Origin: a virus
Virus record (IMG/VR): IMGVR_UViG_3300009788_000091
Coordinates: 42,179 to 106,178 of that record
DNA length: 64,000 bases
Strand: one strand, 5' to 3'
In this document: one piece after another, positions 9,579 through 18,578 of the stretch
Layout: every line of letters starts with the position of its first letter
Position numbering within the stretch: the stretch's first letter is position 1
Notes under the pieces: generated by a model
Database searches by the model: none
The model's input: the letters and a program-made list of their open reading frames with translations, nothing else
What the model was told of the DNA's origin: nothing
Made by a program: the position numbers and the translations under genes

Positions 9579-9859
9579 TATAGTCTCCAGGCCCACAATC
9601 TAATATTTGCTGAAGCAGTTGCTCTAAACCAAATTTTTGATTCGCTTAGTCCATCAAATGTAATTGCACCGTCCTCATCAGTTAATATTCCATCAAGATT
9701 AGGTCTACGAAAAGAAAAATCAATTGTTTGGTTTTTTGAATCATTTATGATTATAATTTTTGTTGCTAAAAACGGAAGTATGATTTGTGCTTCACTGGGA
9801 AAGCTAACGGCATTAATTGGTAATGATATAAAGAAGAAAGTTCGATTTGTTAAAGCCAA
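9578..9859 (-). CDS. Small beta protein, paralogue of the next upstream gene
   Basis: A 93-residue protein with a TTG start at 9859 behind GGGGAAAG; there is no internal ATG. The C-terminal half (DGILTDEDGAITFDG ... ANIRLWAWRL) is alike in pattern to the C-terminus of the gene at 9937-10227 (DGLITVADGMVTFTN ... LVRIWAYN), so the two are diverged tandem duplicates. Probably a small virion-associated protein. The start region and ribosome site lie next to a 31-bp tandem repeat derived from the end of the upstream paralogue. Confidence 0.65.
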   Translation of the reverse strand: MALTNRTFFFISLPINAVSFPSEAQIILPFLATKIIIINDSKNQTIDFSFRRPNLDGILTDEDGAITFDGLSESKIWFRATASANIRLWAWRL

Positions 9860-9870
9860 TTTTTTCTTTC

Positions 9871-9963
9871 CCCATTAATTATTTGCCCAAATTCTGACTA
9901 AAACATCAATTGTAAGCCTAAATTGCGACCAAAACATTAATTGTAAGCCCAAATTCTGACCAA
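9871..9963. repeat. Three tandem 31-bp direct repeats at a gene 3' end
   Basis: Three adjacent 31-bp units at 9871-9901, 9902-9932 and 9933-9963. The last unit overlaps the final codons and stop of the gene at 9937-10227 and the other two lie in the gap downstream. On the minus strand each begins TT(G/A)GTC and contains AATTT(G/A)GGC. Since 31 is not a multiple of three, each copy is in a different frame. The first and second units differ at only a few positions, so the expansion is fairly recent. Confidence 0.85.
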
Positions 9964-10227
9964 AGTATTTGTTCCACTAGGTTTTCTAACAGCAATTCGT
10001 CCTATATCTACATTTGTAAATGTAACCATTCCATCTGCAACAGTAATTAAACCGTCTTTTTTAGTCCCATCAGCCCCAGTAGTAGTAAATTCTAAACTTG
10101 CACCTTCTGTTTTAATTTTAAGATTCCGCATTGAATCTGTAAATTGAAAACTATTGTCTATGTAATTAATAGTTAAATTGCCTAATTCCACATAAAACAT
10201 TCCATTTCTATTTGCAAAAACTGTCAT
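9937..10227 (-). CDS. Small beta protein, paralogue of the next downstream gene
   Basis: A 96-residue protein starting at ATG 10227. It is rich in short strands and ends LVRIWAYN, a pattern repeated in the downstream gene 9578-9859 (IRLWAW). It lies in the cluster of small virion genes between the capsid and the connectors, so it may be a decoration or fibre-associated protein. Its 3' end is the template of the 31-bp tandem repeat. Confidence 0.65.
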   Translation of the reverse strand: MTVFANRNGMFYVELGNLTINYIDNSFQFTDSMRNLKIKTEGASLEFTTTGADGTKKDGLITVADGMVTFTNVDIGRIAVRKPSGTNTLVRIWAYN

Positions 10228-10228
10228 G

Positions 10229-10621
10229 TTAATCTCCTATTGCATCAATCGATTGGCCTGGAAACATTTGTTTACCGACTTTTCTTAAATCAATTCTTGC
10301 TGAAATTGGTGGAGGTGGGTTGTCATAAGTATAAACCATGATTTCTAATTTAATATAATCTGCGTGACAAATAAGTTTTTCTCCCACTTTTCTTTTAACC
10401 CCGTTTTTTTCGTTATAAACTAATTCAGCATAAAATCTAACTAGATTAAACTTTTTTGGAAATGGTAATGTATGAAACTTCCCATTATGTAAAATCCCAA
10501 TTCCCGAAATCCTATTTTGAAAATCTGTTACGGATGACCATTCTAACCATTGCTTTTGATCTTCTTCTCGATTTAAATCAAAAGCTAAAGTTTGACCATC
10601 ACGTAAATTGACCTTTATCAT
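10229..10621 (-). CDS. Unknown protein near capsid gene
   Basis: A 130-residue protein, not recognised. It starts at ATG 10621 with AGGA 8 bases upstream. It begins with a strand-rich MIKVNLRDGQTLAFDLNREED segment and contains a PPPP run near residue 103. No membrane segment. It is one base upstream of the paralogous small beta-protein pair. Confidence 0.6.
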   Translation of the reverse strand: MIKVNLRDGQTLAFDLNREEDQKQWLEWSSVTDFQNRISGIGILHNGKFHTLPFPKKFNLVRFYAELVYNEKNGVKRKVGEKLICHADYIKLEIMVYTYDNPPPPISARIDLRKVGKQMFPGQSIDAIGD

Positions 10622-10669
10622 TCGAACATTCCTTTTGTGCTAGGGCCAATTAAGGGATGCTAAAAACTT

Positions 10670-10993
10670 TTACCTCCGCTTATGCTTTGGTGCCTTTAAT
10701 TCCTTCTTTTGTTTTTTCTTCGATTCCTCTTTATCATCGGATTTCTTTGCAGGAGCCTCGGCACCAGCAGGTTTTGCTGGTGCTTTGGCTTTAGCTTCTT
10801 CAACTCTTTCTGCAACGACCTTGATTCGGGCTTTTGGATAAGCCATTTTAATGTAAGCCAACTCACCTTCAGTAACTGTGATTGGTTTACGCGGCATTAA
10901 ATGGATTGAACCCTTACATGAGCGTTTGCAGTCCTTTGGAAACCCTTCGACATAAAGAGGGGAATAATCGTAATACATAATTAGTTTTTTCAT
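10670..10993 (-). CDS. Small protein with Ala/Lys-rich tail downstream of capsid gene
   Basis: A 107-residue protein. Residues 1-65 form a compact domain with two Cys (DCKRSCKG) and the stretch PRKPITVTEGELAYIKMAYP. Residues 66-107 are a low-complexity Ala/Lys/Glu/Pro tail that ends in basic residues (KAPKHKRR). Small two-part proteins of this kind often lie next to capsid genes. It resembles in layout, though not clearly in sequence, the upstream gene at 11018-11257. Confidence 0.6.
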   Translation of the reverse strand: MKKLIMYYDYSPLYVEGFPKDCKRSCKGSIHLMPRKPITVTEGELAYIKMAYPKARIKVVAERVEEAKAKAPAKPAGAEAPAKKSDDKEESKKKQKKELKAPKHKRR

Positions 10994-11017
10994 ATTGTTT
11001 AACCCCCTTTTTCATTT

Positions 11018-11257
11018 TTACGCCTTAGATTTTTTTCTTTTCTTCTTTTTTGATCCTAAAACTTTACGCTTTTTTAATTTCTTAGGTTTAGAAGATGCCA
11101 TTTCTGTTTTAAGCAAAGCGACATGAAAATGTCCATTTGCTTTATATTCAGCCACTACATCTTCACCTTTGATAATTCGTGGGACATCTCTGACCCATCT
11201 CATTTTTCCAAGTGTATAAGTTTTTGGACCTTTTAAAACGACTCTTGCAGTTACCAT
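11018..11257 (-). CDS. Small protein with Lys-rich tail downstream of capsid gene
   Basis: A 79-residue protein starting at ATG 11257, which has AGGAG 5 bases upstream; a TTG 36 bases further upstream is less likely. Residues 1-50 form a small domain (YTLGKMRWVRDVPRIIKGEDVVAEY) and the last 28 residues are very basic (KKLKKRKVLGSKKKKRKKSKA pattern). The basic tail might touch DNA or the capsid interior. Function unknown. Confidence 0.65.
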   Translation of the reverse strand: MVTARVVLKGPKTYTLGKMRWVRDVPRIIKGEDVVAEYKANGHFHVALLKTEMASSKPKKLKKRKVLGSKKKKRKKSKA

Positions 11258-11305
11258 TTGTGCTCCTTTCATTGCCAAATATGGGCTACTCAACTATTTA
11301 TCTAA

Positions 11306-12520
11306 TTAGGCTAATCCAATGTTAATGCCAAGAACAACAGCGTCAGTTTCTTCAATCTGACTTGCTACTCTTGCTGTCATAGCAAACTCTGTAACCGAAC
11401 CAAAGATGTTTCGATCACGTTCCAACCGAATGTCACGACCAATTCCAAGTATCATATTCCTGAATTCAGTCAACCACATTTGGCTTTCAGCTAGATAACT
11501 TAATTTCACATCACTAGGATCAGAAATCGCTCCTGAACCTGGATGAGTAATAGTTCCAGCTGCGTTATCAATCGTGTAATCGGTAGGATTCACAAAAGGA
11601 GTAACAGGAACCTTCGGATTTGCATTGATAGTTTGCAAAACAAGAATGTCACTACCAGCAACAATATTCTTATTTTTCAATGCAACTGGACTTACACCAG
11701 TTCCCAAAGAAAATTCTTCGGTAATCAAAGGCGTCTGAGGAAGTAGAGCCAATGGCACCAATTCAATTCCAAATGGGCGAAGATTTACTTCACTTGTTGC
11801 AGCTGTATCACCAAGACCAGTTGCGCGTGAAGCCAGGTTATTCCTGAAAAGTTGTTCGGTGGTATCCGAAATGAAAAATTTCAGGTTACGCTTGTTACGT
11901 TTGAACTTGCTAGGCATTTCAACAATCATGTCACTGAAAATCTGATGCTTAATATTTTCGCCATCATTATCAACGATATGACTTAATCCAGCTAGTTTCA
12001 TCCAACCATCTTGCAATTTAAGATAAGTATCAACGATCACTTCCGTAGCTGATCCGCCATCGACCAATTCACTTTCGAATTTAACTGCACCAAGTTTATC
12101 ACCTTGGATATACAATTCTTCAAGATCGTTCGAAAATTGAGTCGCCATCAATCTCATGATGGTATCTTCAACAGCTTCACCTTCTAAGTTTTCAGAAAGG
12201 AACTCATCTGAAATTTCCCATGGAACCATAATTTCTTCTGGTTGTAGGGTGACCTTACTGGTGTTGATTTTTCGTCGAACACCTGGATCAACAGCTTCTT
12301 TCTTAGGAACAGCAACTCTGGCTCCAACTCCAATTTTATCGATATCTAATTTATCATTTCGAAATCGAATAACTCGAACGCGACCTTGAAGACCAGTCAC
12401 ATCAATAACAAAATCAATGAAACGATCTGCTTGTGCATCGTTCAATCTTCCTGCTGCTGCGATTTCCGCAGTTGTGATTACTGCTTTTTCCAGCAATTCT
12501 TTATTAGTTAGCTTACTCAT
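11306..12520 (-). CDS. Major capsid protein (HK97 fold)
   Basis: A 404-residue protein that builds the head shell. Recognisable features are the N-terminal AGRLNDAQADRFIDFVID helix found in several HK97-fold capsid families, the P-domain-like region VPWEISDEFLSENLEGEAVEDTI, and the C-terminal strand-helix pattern ending in a Val/Ile-rich tail. It lies after the protease and scaffold genes, in the usual order. Its leader contains a likely promoter at 12542-12569, fitting high expression. Confidence 0.85.
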   Translation of the reverse strand: MSKLTNKELLEKAVITTAEIAAAGRLNDAQADRFIDFVIDVTGLQGRVRVIRFRNDKLDIDKIGVGARVAVPKKEAVDPGVRRKINTSKVTLQPEEIMVPWEISDEFLSENLEGEAVEDTIMRLMATQFSNDLEELYIQGDKLGAVKFESELVDGGSATEVIVDTYLKLQDGWMKLAGLSHIVDNDGENIKHQIFSDMIVEMPSKFKRNKRNLKFFISDTTEQLFRNNLASRATGLGDTAATSEVNLRPFGIELVPLALLPQTPLITEEFSLGTGVSPVALKNKNIVAGSDILVLQTINANPKVPVTPFVNPTDYTIDNAAGTITHPGSGAISDPSDVKLSYLAESQMWLTEFRNMILGIGRDIRLERDRNIFGSVTEFAMTARVASQIEETDAVVLGINIGLA

Positions 12521-12541
12521 TTTTAACCCCCTTTAAGGTTT

Positions 12542-12569
12542 GTTATACAGTGTTATACAAACAACTCAA
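12542..12569 (-). promoter_or_regulatory. Probable capsid gene promoter with repeated TATAAC motif
   Basis: On the minus strand: TTGAGT (12569-12564), 16-base spacer, TATAAC (12547-12542), then a 21-base leader to the capsid ATG including a GGGGG ribosome site. The core GTATAACACTGTATAAC is the same 17-mer found upstream of the small terminase gene and is related to the palindromes in the 48-52 kb repeats. Confidence 0.5.
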
Positions 12570-12573
12570 ATCA

Positions 12574-13842
12574 TTATTTAGTTCGACCTGATCCAGACTT
12601 ACCACTATTCGCTGCATTTCTTTTTCGAATAGAAGTACGAATATTATCTAAATTAAGTAAATCTTTAAATACAGATTCAGTTTTAGTTGTTTGATTTTCA
12701 TCATTATCATCATCTTCGTCGTCGTCATCTTCGTCATCTATGGCTCCAGATGCACCTGCTGTAACTTCGAGATCATCAAATCGTTTTTTAAGTTTGTCAG
12801 AACTAGTTTTTACTTCAGTTTTGACAGATTCAACTGCTTCTTCAATAGATTCAACTGCTTCTTCCAGATTTTTTATCTGCTTCACAGTTTCATCCATAGA
12901 TTTTTTCATTGAAGAACCTTTCTTTTTTTGGCCCATCACCGAAGCGATAAGACTTGAAAGAGATTCAGCAATTTGTCTCAAAGTAGCCAATCTTTGAGAT
13001 GAAATTTTAGCACCTGCTTTTTCGACTTGATTTTCATCATCAGAATCTTCGTCAGAATCTTCATCTTCATCAGAATCTTCATCAGATACTTCCGATTTTA
13101 CAGCCTTGATACGGTCTAGAAGTTCAGCATACCCAGTTTCAGTTTCATCAGACTTGTTTTTGTCTGCGACCTGTTCAACTTGGTTTGAACTAGCTAACAT
13201 AGTAACTTGCTCTAAAGCTGCCATGTTTAACGCGACGACTTCATTAAGAGCACTCGCACTGCTCTCATGTAACGTTAACGACTGCTCTAACAAGCCTTTC
13301 AATTCACCTATATTCTTTTCTAACGCTTTAATACGTTTTTCTAAATTCATATTAATTTTTCCTTTTTCTTGATCATCAGAATCTTCATCTTCATCAGAAT
13401 CTTCATCAGTTTCTTCGTCTGAATCAACTTCATCTGTCTTTTCAAACTTTTCAGGATGTTCTGATTTGAATTTTTCAAAATCAAAATTACCATCCATACA
13501 AGCGCCAGCAATATCATGTTCCATTGCACATGAGAAACAAACAGAACAAAGAAGTCCGATCTTAGGTTCGCTTCCACCTACTTGTTTACAGAAAACGCAA
13601 GTGCCTTCATCTGAATCAGATTTTTTTACTTTTTTAATCCAATTCCCACCTTTTACTGCTGCATCTTTATAAAGTTCTTGCAAAGATTGCGCTATATTTT
13701 TAAAATTTTTCGCATTGGCGTTTTTAAATAAATAAAATGATTCACCAATTGCTGGTTTATCGACACTTGAAACCTCATGCACTTCAAGATCAACAATTCG
13801 TTTCTTCCCATTTGATTTAATTTTCTTTTTTCTTTTTTTCAT
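12574..13842 (-). CDS. Scaffold-like protein with XkdF C-terminal-type segment
   Basis: A 422-residue protein. I start it at ATG 13842, which overlaps the protease stop (TAATG) and follows GAGGG. Residues about 17-45 (VDLEVHEVSSVDKPAIGESFYLFKNA) match the segment that ends XkdF-type protease proteins. Residues 75-115 hold a CxxC...CxxC set (CVFCKQ, CSVCFSC). The rest is acidic Asp/Ser-Glu tracts and coiled coil (MNLEKRIKALEKNIGELKG), then a basic C-terminus, as in internal scaffolds. It most likely guides capsid assembly and is degraded by the upstream protease. Confidence 0.7.
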   Translation of the reverse strand: MKKRKKKIKSNGKKRIVDLEVHEVSSVDKPAIGESFYLFKNANAKNFKNIAQSLQELYKDAAVKGGNWIKKVKKSDSDEGTCVFCKQVGGSEPKIGLLCSVCFSCAMEHDIAGACMDGNFDFEKFKSEHPEKFEKTDEVDSDEETDEDSDEDEDSDDQEKGKINMNLEKRIKALEKNIGELKGLLEQSLTLHESSASALNEVVALNMAALEQVTMLASSNQVEQVADKNKSDETETGYAELLDRIKAVKSEVSDEDSDEDEDSDEDSDDENQVEKAGAKISSQRLATLRQIAESLSSLIASVMGQKKKGSSMKKSMDETVKQIKNLEEAVESIEEAVESVKTEVKTSSDKLKKRFDDLEVTAGASGAIDDEDDDDEDDDNDENQTTKTESVFKDLLNLDNIRTSIRKRNAANSGKSGSGRTK

Positions 13843-15635
13843 TATGAAGCCCTCTTTATTTCCCATTTCATATTAGAATTGGGAGTAAATTCAATACATT
13901 TGGTTTTTTGTCCTTCTTCAATAAGTCTAGCACGACCACCGATACTAAACCCAGTAATTTTTCCAGTTTTGATTAAAATCCATACTTCATCATCAAAAAC
14001 TTTAACAGTCATTACCCACGTTCCTTTAACAATCTTTCGACCATTAATCTCAAAATTGACAGGAGCCATATAACTTTCGACAACAGCAATTTTTCGACTA
14101 AAGTCAACATGCATAAATCCTCGATCTGCTTTGTCATCTAATCCGATAGAATTTAAAAATTCTGGGTCATTTTGAAATGTAAGCTTAATCATGTAATTAT
14201 GTCCAGCATTTTCAATTTCTTCTGCACTTACAATTTCATCTTGAAGATCAATACTTTCAGGAATTAAAACTGGCCCCATTACAAGTCTTTTTTCTTCATC
14301 TTGTTTTACAATATCATATTTTAACGATTTAAATTTTGTTCCTTTTCGAAGTTCTAATTGTTTCAAAAATTCATTAAATGATAAATGTAATGGCCAAACA
14401 ATATCACTATCTAATTTTTTAACCCCTGCTTTTAATCGACCAAAAACACCTTTAATGCCGGATGTTAATTCTTTAGTTCGAAAAGAATCTCTTTTAAAAT
14501 CATTTGGTTTACGTTGGCGTAAACGAAAGAAATTTTCTGTTTCATCTACTTTACTTGATTTAAAATCATGATCTTTAGCCCATGATACTGCTTGAGATCT
14601 TGAAAATTTCTTTTTATCAAAAAGCAAAGTTTGAATAACTAACGATTCTTGTTTTTCTAAATAGGTTTGTTTTAATGCAATAATTCTTTTTTTCATATCT
14701 AACATAGATTCAGATTCCTTTGCTTCATTGTCTTCAAATGAATCAAGTGTGTCAGTTCTAGTTTCTGTCTGATTTTCATTTTGGACAGCATTTTCTGTTA
14801 ATGAATCCGCTGCACTTGCATCTAAACTTTCTGCTACTTGTAATTCTTCTTTCAGGAAGCCTACTACTGCTTCGACTCCTTCAGTTAGTCGAACTCGAAT
14901 CAATGTAGCTTCCTGAAACTTATCATTTGATAATACCATAAAAGTGAAGGCATCATCTCTTTCTTCGGATGCCCGTACATTTAAACCATGATCCATTACA
15001 AATCGTCTTGCTTGCCCTATATCAACAAATCGTTGACGCGAAAGAACAAGTGATTGAATTCGTAATCCATCTCCTAAACGACTCAAATTTTTTATTAATG
15101 CTTTAAGACATGCTTCTTTAAGCACCGCATTAAAATTTGGACTATTTAATCGTTTAATCAACGCAAAATCCATTTCAACAGGATAATTTTTATCCCTTTT
15201 AATTTTATAATCTTTAAGCCCTGGCTTATTTTTTACAGAATTTTGAACTTCAGAAATTAAATCGCCTGGAAGAAGTGATACGAATTTCTGTTCATTAATA
15301 TCCAAAATATGAGTATGAAGTCCAGATAATGTTGTGTTCTCTACTTGTAATTCATGTGGGTGTGGTGTGCCTGAATCAGTTTCAATAACCTGTATTCCTT
15401 CTTGAGTACGAATAGAGATTCTATGTATATGTTTAGGCTGTGATTCAGCACCTACTTCACTTTCTTTTGCATTAATTGGATGCCAGTGTTCTCCATCCAA
15501 TTCAGTCATAATTAATCTATCTTGAACAAAAAATAAATGTTTGTGAATTCCATCTTTGAGAGTTTTTGTAGGCGACTCAAGTCTGTGAAGATGAGCACCA
15601 CCTTCACCGATAACTTTTATTTTTTTATTACCCAT
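13842..15635 (-). CDS. XkdF-type prohead serine protease with N-terminal HxH repeats
   Basis: A 597-residue protein. Residues about 440-590 match the XkdF/S78_2 protease family: PVLIPESIDLQDEIVS, HVDF..KIAVVESY, and KITGFSIGGRARL, whose Ser in FSIGG is the expected nucleophile and His in MHVDF a candidate partner. Two related copies of a phage capsid-associated domain lie in the middle (about 196-275, degenerate; about 340-400, with QAVSWAKDHDFKSS and a SFRTKEL..GI..VFG ending). The first 115 residues carry six HxH motifs (HLH, HKH, HWH, HIH, HPH, HTH). The protease matures the prohead. Confidence 0.8.
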   Translation of the reverse strand: MGNKKIKVIGEGGAHLHRLESPTKTLKDGIHKHLFFVQDRLIMTELDGEHWHPINAKESEVGAESQPKHIHRISIRTQEGIQVIETDSGTPHPHELQVENTTLSGLHTHILDINEQKFVSLLPGDLISEVQNSVKNKPGLKDYKIKRDKNYPVEMDFALIKRLNSPNFNAVLKEACLKALIKNLSRLGDGLRIQSLVLSRQRFVDIGQARRFVMDHGLNVRASEERDDAFTFMVLSNDKFQEATLIRVRLTEGVEAVVGFLKEELQVAESLDASAADSLTENAVQNENQTETRTDTLDSFEDNEAKESESMLDMKKRIIALKQTYLEKQESLVIQTLLFDKKKFSRSQAVSWAKDHDFKSSKVDETENFFRLRQRKPNDFKRDSFRTKELTSGIKGVFGRLKAGVKKLDSDIVWPLHLSFNEFLKQLELRKGTKFKSLKYDIVKQDEEKRLVMGPVLIPESIDLQDEIVSAEEIENAGHNYMIKLTFQNDPEFLNSIGLDDKADRGFMHVDFSRKIAVVESYMAPVNFEINGRKIVKGTWVMTVKVFDDEVWILIKTGKITGFSIGGRARLIEEGQKTKCIEFTPNSNMKWEIKRAS

Positions 15636-15645
15636 ATGTTTTCCT

Positions 15646-15662
15646 GTTATACATTGTTATAC
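15646..15662 (-). promoter_or_regulatory. GTATAACA-type repeat upstream of protease gene
   Basis: The minus strand reads GTATAACAATGTATAAC, one base different from the capsid and terminase copies. It ends 11 bases before the protease ATG. TATAAC could be a -10 box but the -35 region is poor, so it may be an operator or a phage-specific late promoter element. Confidence 0.4.
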
Positions 15663-15746
15663 AGACTACTTAAAAAATATCAAACCTTTTAATTTTTTGA
15701 AAGCTTTAAAATATAATCCCCTAATTAATATAATAGCAAATAAATA

Positions 15747-16820
15747 CTAAACTGGCACGATTTCAGATCTACATCTGAAATGCGCTGGTGGAACAATTGG
15801 TACACCGTTTCTTGCCAACAAATTCGCAGCATCATTTGAATTCAATTTTTGGCCTCTAGATAAATTAAATTCCGATAAATCTTTTCTCCATTTGAAGTTT
15901 TCTACGATGTCTTGGCTATTCTTTTGTTTAAGAATATCCTGCATTTGACTCTGCGCTAACTCAATTGGAAAAACTCGACCATCCATTTGTAGACAAATAG
16001 TAGAAGTTCGATTATCAACTATAGAAGACCATCGAAGTTGTGTAATTCTGGCTCCGACCATAAGATTTAAATTACTAAAAGCCCTTGCTCTAGTAATTGT
16101 TGTTGCGGATAATCCTTCAAAATAAGATGTAATAGATTTTTGGCCATTTAATAAAATCGATCTTGGTACAAGTTGTTGAAAACCACCAATTCTTTTAGAT
16201 ATTTGATTTCTTAAAACCACACCAGCTTCTTTTTTAGACAATCCTTTTTCAAAAACTCGTTTTTGAATTATATTAATTAAAGTTGGTTTTATATTTTTAA
16301 AAAAATAAGCTCCAACTGCAATAACATGAAGCCTATTTAATTCTTTTAAAGTAGATGTATCTGTTTCTGTGAATGATGAACTTAATTCTGGAGTGATTTC
16401 TCCTTCATCTTGTTTCCTAACAATTGATGTTATTTTTATATCAAGATAATAAAGACTTTTTTCTTTAGTTTTGAATCGACGAACAAATTGTTTTCTTTCT
16501 ATTCTATAAGCTGTTTTTACATCTCTTTTAATTCGTTTTTGAACTGCTGTGTCAAATGTAGTAAAAGGTTTGTCTAAAGCTGCAATCATACTTTTTGTTT
16601 CGCTTTTTGTAACCTTCTTATTTGAACGTAAATTGATTTTAGAAACGACATTATTCACTAATTTAGTAGCTCTACGATTCCATTCTCTCATAATAAAACG
16701 GGTAAGATTTTTTTCAATTCGATTAATTGCACGACCATCATTATCCCCAATAGACTTCTCTAAAATAATTGAAGTCAAATCGAAGATAATTTCTTTTTGA
16801 TCAAATGTGAGTTGTTTCAT
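15747..16820 (-). CDS. Mu F-like / SPP1 gp7-like head morphogenesis protein
   Basis: A 357-residue minor head protein. The C-terminal hallmark is present: VDNRTSTICLQMDGRVF at about residue 264 and VPPAHFRCRSEIVPV at the end, a Cys/His pattern typical of the Phage_Mu_F family. The N-terminal two thirds are basic and helical. Family members bind the portal and the inside of the head and are ejected or needed for DNA delivery. Start ATG 16820 overlaps the portal stop (ATGA). Confidence 0.88.
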   Translation of the reverse strand: MKQLTFDQKEIIFDLTSIILEKSIGDNDGRAINRIEKNLTRFIMREWNRRATKLVNNVVSKINLRSNKKVTKSETKSMIAALDKPFTTFDTAVQKRIKRDVKTAYRIERKQFVRRFKTKEKSLYYLDIKITSIVRKQDEGEITPELSSSFTETDTSTLKELNRLHVIAVGAYFFKNIKPTLINIIQKRVFEKGLSKKEAGVVLRNQISKRIGGFQQLVPRSILLNGQKSITSYFEGLSATTITRARAFSNLNLMVGARITQLRWSSIVDNRTSTICLQMDGRVFPIELAQSQMQDILKQKNSQDIVENFKWRKDLSEFNLSRGQKLNSNDAANLLARNGVPIVPPAHFRCRSEIVPV

Positions 16821-18568
16821 TTAAAATAATCGGAGCGATCAGAGCCGAATCCCTCTTTATCTAATTCAAGTTCCAAAATATGTTGAATATCCATTAAATT
16901 TTTAATTAAAGTGTTTGGATTCTTAAAAAGTTTTTTCAAGACTTTTTGTTGTTCAGCATTTGGTGCTTTAGGTATTTGACCTTGTGGGGCAAAAGTTCCA
17001 TTGGCATTTGCATTTCCAGCTGAGTGCATCAACATAGCAAGGCTAAGAGAGAACGGAATATCAGGATGAAAGAATTTCTTAAATTCTTCAGGAATATTCT
17101 CATCAACTTCGGGAAGGTCTTGATTCAAAACATCACTCAGAAGTTCCCGCGCAATCCTTGGGCTCAATCCACCTGTCTTCTCGCCCCCAACAAGAATTCT
17201 CACTATATCCTCATCATTAGTGACATTTGGACTATTTGATTTGAAAGTCCAAAATCGAATACCTTGTTGCATCATAATCTTGTTAAAAGCAGTATCAAAA
17301 TCTTCTCTTTCTGGATTGTATACATACTTCTCAGCAAATCTTTCAGATTCTTGAGCAATAGATCGATTTAAATTTTCAACTCTACCTACCATTAATGGGG
17401 GAACTCTAAACGATCTACGCAATTTATCAGCGTTATTTGAATCATATTTTTGCCACAATTGATCAGAATGTTGAGCCTGGGTAAGCGGTTTAATTTCAAT
17501 TTTTACATTAGATGGATTGGATAAACCATCGTGACTTGATTCGGCTTCAATCAATAAAAATTTTGAATAATTAGAATTACCTTTTACTTGTGAATCAACA
17601 AACTCTCTCAATCTTTGAACTGATCCAGATGTTAACATTCCACCATTTGCTAAAATTGCCATTGATGGAACATGGTTATTCATCATTGTTAAAATATTAG
17701 TTTCATCCGTTTGTCTAGATCCTTTAATGGAAATAATATTGCCTGTGAATCGTGGCATTCCATAAGGTGTTCGTCTTGTAGTTGGAATTTTAAAATGAAA
17801 AAGTTCATTAGCATGGAATTTTTTATTCAAGCGTTTATTAGCAACATCTCCATTTCGGAGATCAATAATTCGAGTATCACCAAATTCCTTGAAGTAAACT
17901 TTCTTTGTACCTACAACTTGTACATAGCGTCTAAACCGTCGCATAAAACTTCGTCTTACCAGTTTCAAATCATCTCTTACAAAAAAAAGGCTCATTCTTG
18001 TAAGTTCTTTATCAGGTTTAGAAATTAAAACCGTTGCAGCAGAAATATGATTAATACATGAATATCGTTTTGCATTAGTAAATGAAGGAATTAATTCCCA
18101 CCAAGCATTCCCTGTTTGTTCTCGATCTTTTCTGCTTTTTCGTCTTAGTTTAACAAAAGAATCCTCTGGATTAGGATAAGTTAAAAGGCCATCAAGAAAT
18201 GCTTTTTCTTCAGCCATTTTTGATTTATTTGCTGCCATTTGGCTTTCAGTCATTTTTCTAGATTTTAATCTTCCACCAAAACCATCAATACCAATTTCCA
18301 TTTGTTCAATTGTTTGACCTAATTCAGTAGAAAACTCTGAAAGAACGGCCAATTCACTTAATGATAATGGTGGAGCAACGATTTTACTTCCAAGTCTTAA
18401 TTGTTCATGTTCAGTTTCTAGAATTTCATTACTTTGAAATTTTTTAATTTGGGTTGGGCTTACACTTATAACTGTAGCTTTAAGAATATGACGATTACCT
18501 TTTTCATCTATAACAGGAATTTTTTTACTAACAGTATTTTTTGATTTTTTAATTAATTTTTTTGCCAT
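16817..18568 (-). CDS. Portal protein
   Basis: A 583-residue portal, forming the ring through which DNA enters and leaves the head. Family features include YPNPEDSFVKL at about residue 134, GNAWWELI at about 154, the HANELFHFKIP segment near 260, and FRVPPLMVGRVENLNRS at about 402, a pattern of PBSX/Mu-type portals. The C-terminus is Asn/Gln-rich then helical and reaches into the barrel. It sits between terminase and the Mu F-like gene, as expected, with an ATGA overlap at its end. Confidence 0.9.
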   Translation of the reverse strand: MAKKLIKKSKNTVSKKIPVIDEKGNRHILKATVISVSPTQIKKFQSNEILETEHEQLRLGSKIVAPPLSLSELAVLSEFSTELGQTIEQMEIGIDGFGGRLKSRKMTESQMAANKSKMAEEKAFLDGLLTYPNPEDSFVKLRRKSRKDREQTGNAWWELIPSFTNAKRYSCINHISAATVLISKPDKELTRMSLFFVRDDLKLVRRSFMRRFRRYVQVVGTKKVYFKEFGDTRIIDLRNGDVANKRLNKKFHANELFHFKIPTTRRTPYGMPRFTGNIISIKGSRQTDETNILTMMNNHVPSMAILANGGMLTSGSVQRLREFVDSQVKGNSNYSKFLLIEAESSHDGLSNPSNVKIEIKPLTQAQHSDQLWQKYDSNNADKLRRSFRVPPLMVGRVENLNRSIAQESERFAEKYVYNPEREDFDTAFNKIMMQQGIRFWTFKSNSPNVTNDEDIVRILVGGEKTGGLSPRIARELLSDVLNQDLPEVDENIPEEFKKFFHPDIPFSLSLAMLMHSAGNANANGTFAPQGQIPKAPNAEQQKVLKKLFKNPNTLIKNLMDIQHILELELDKEGFGSDRSDYFK

Positions 18569-18578
18569 AAAATTTCCT

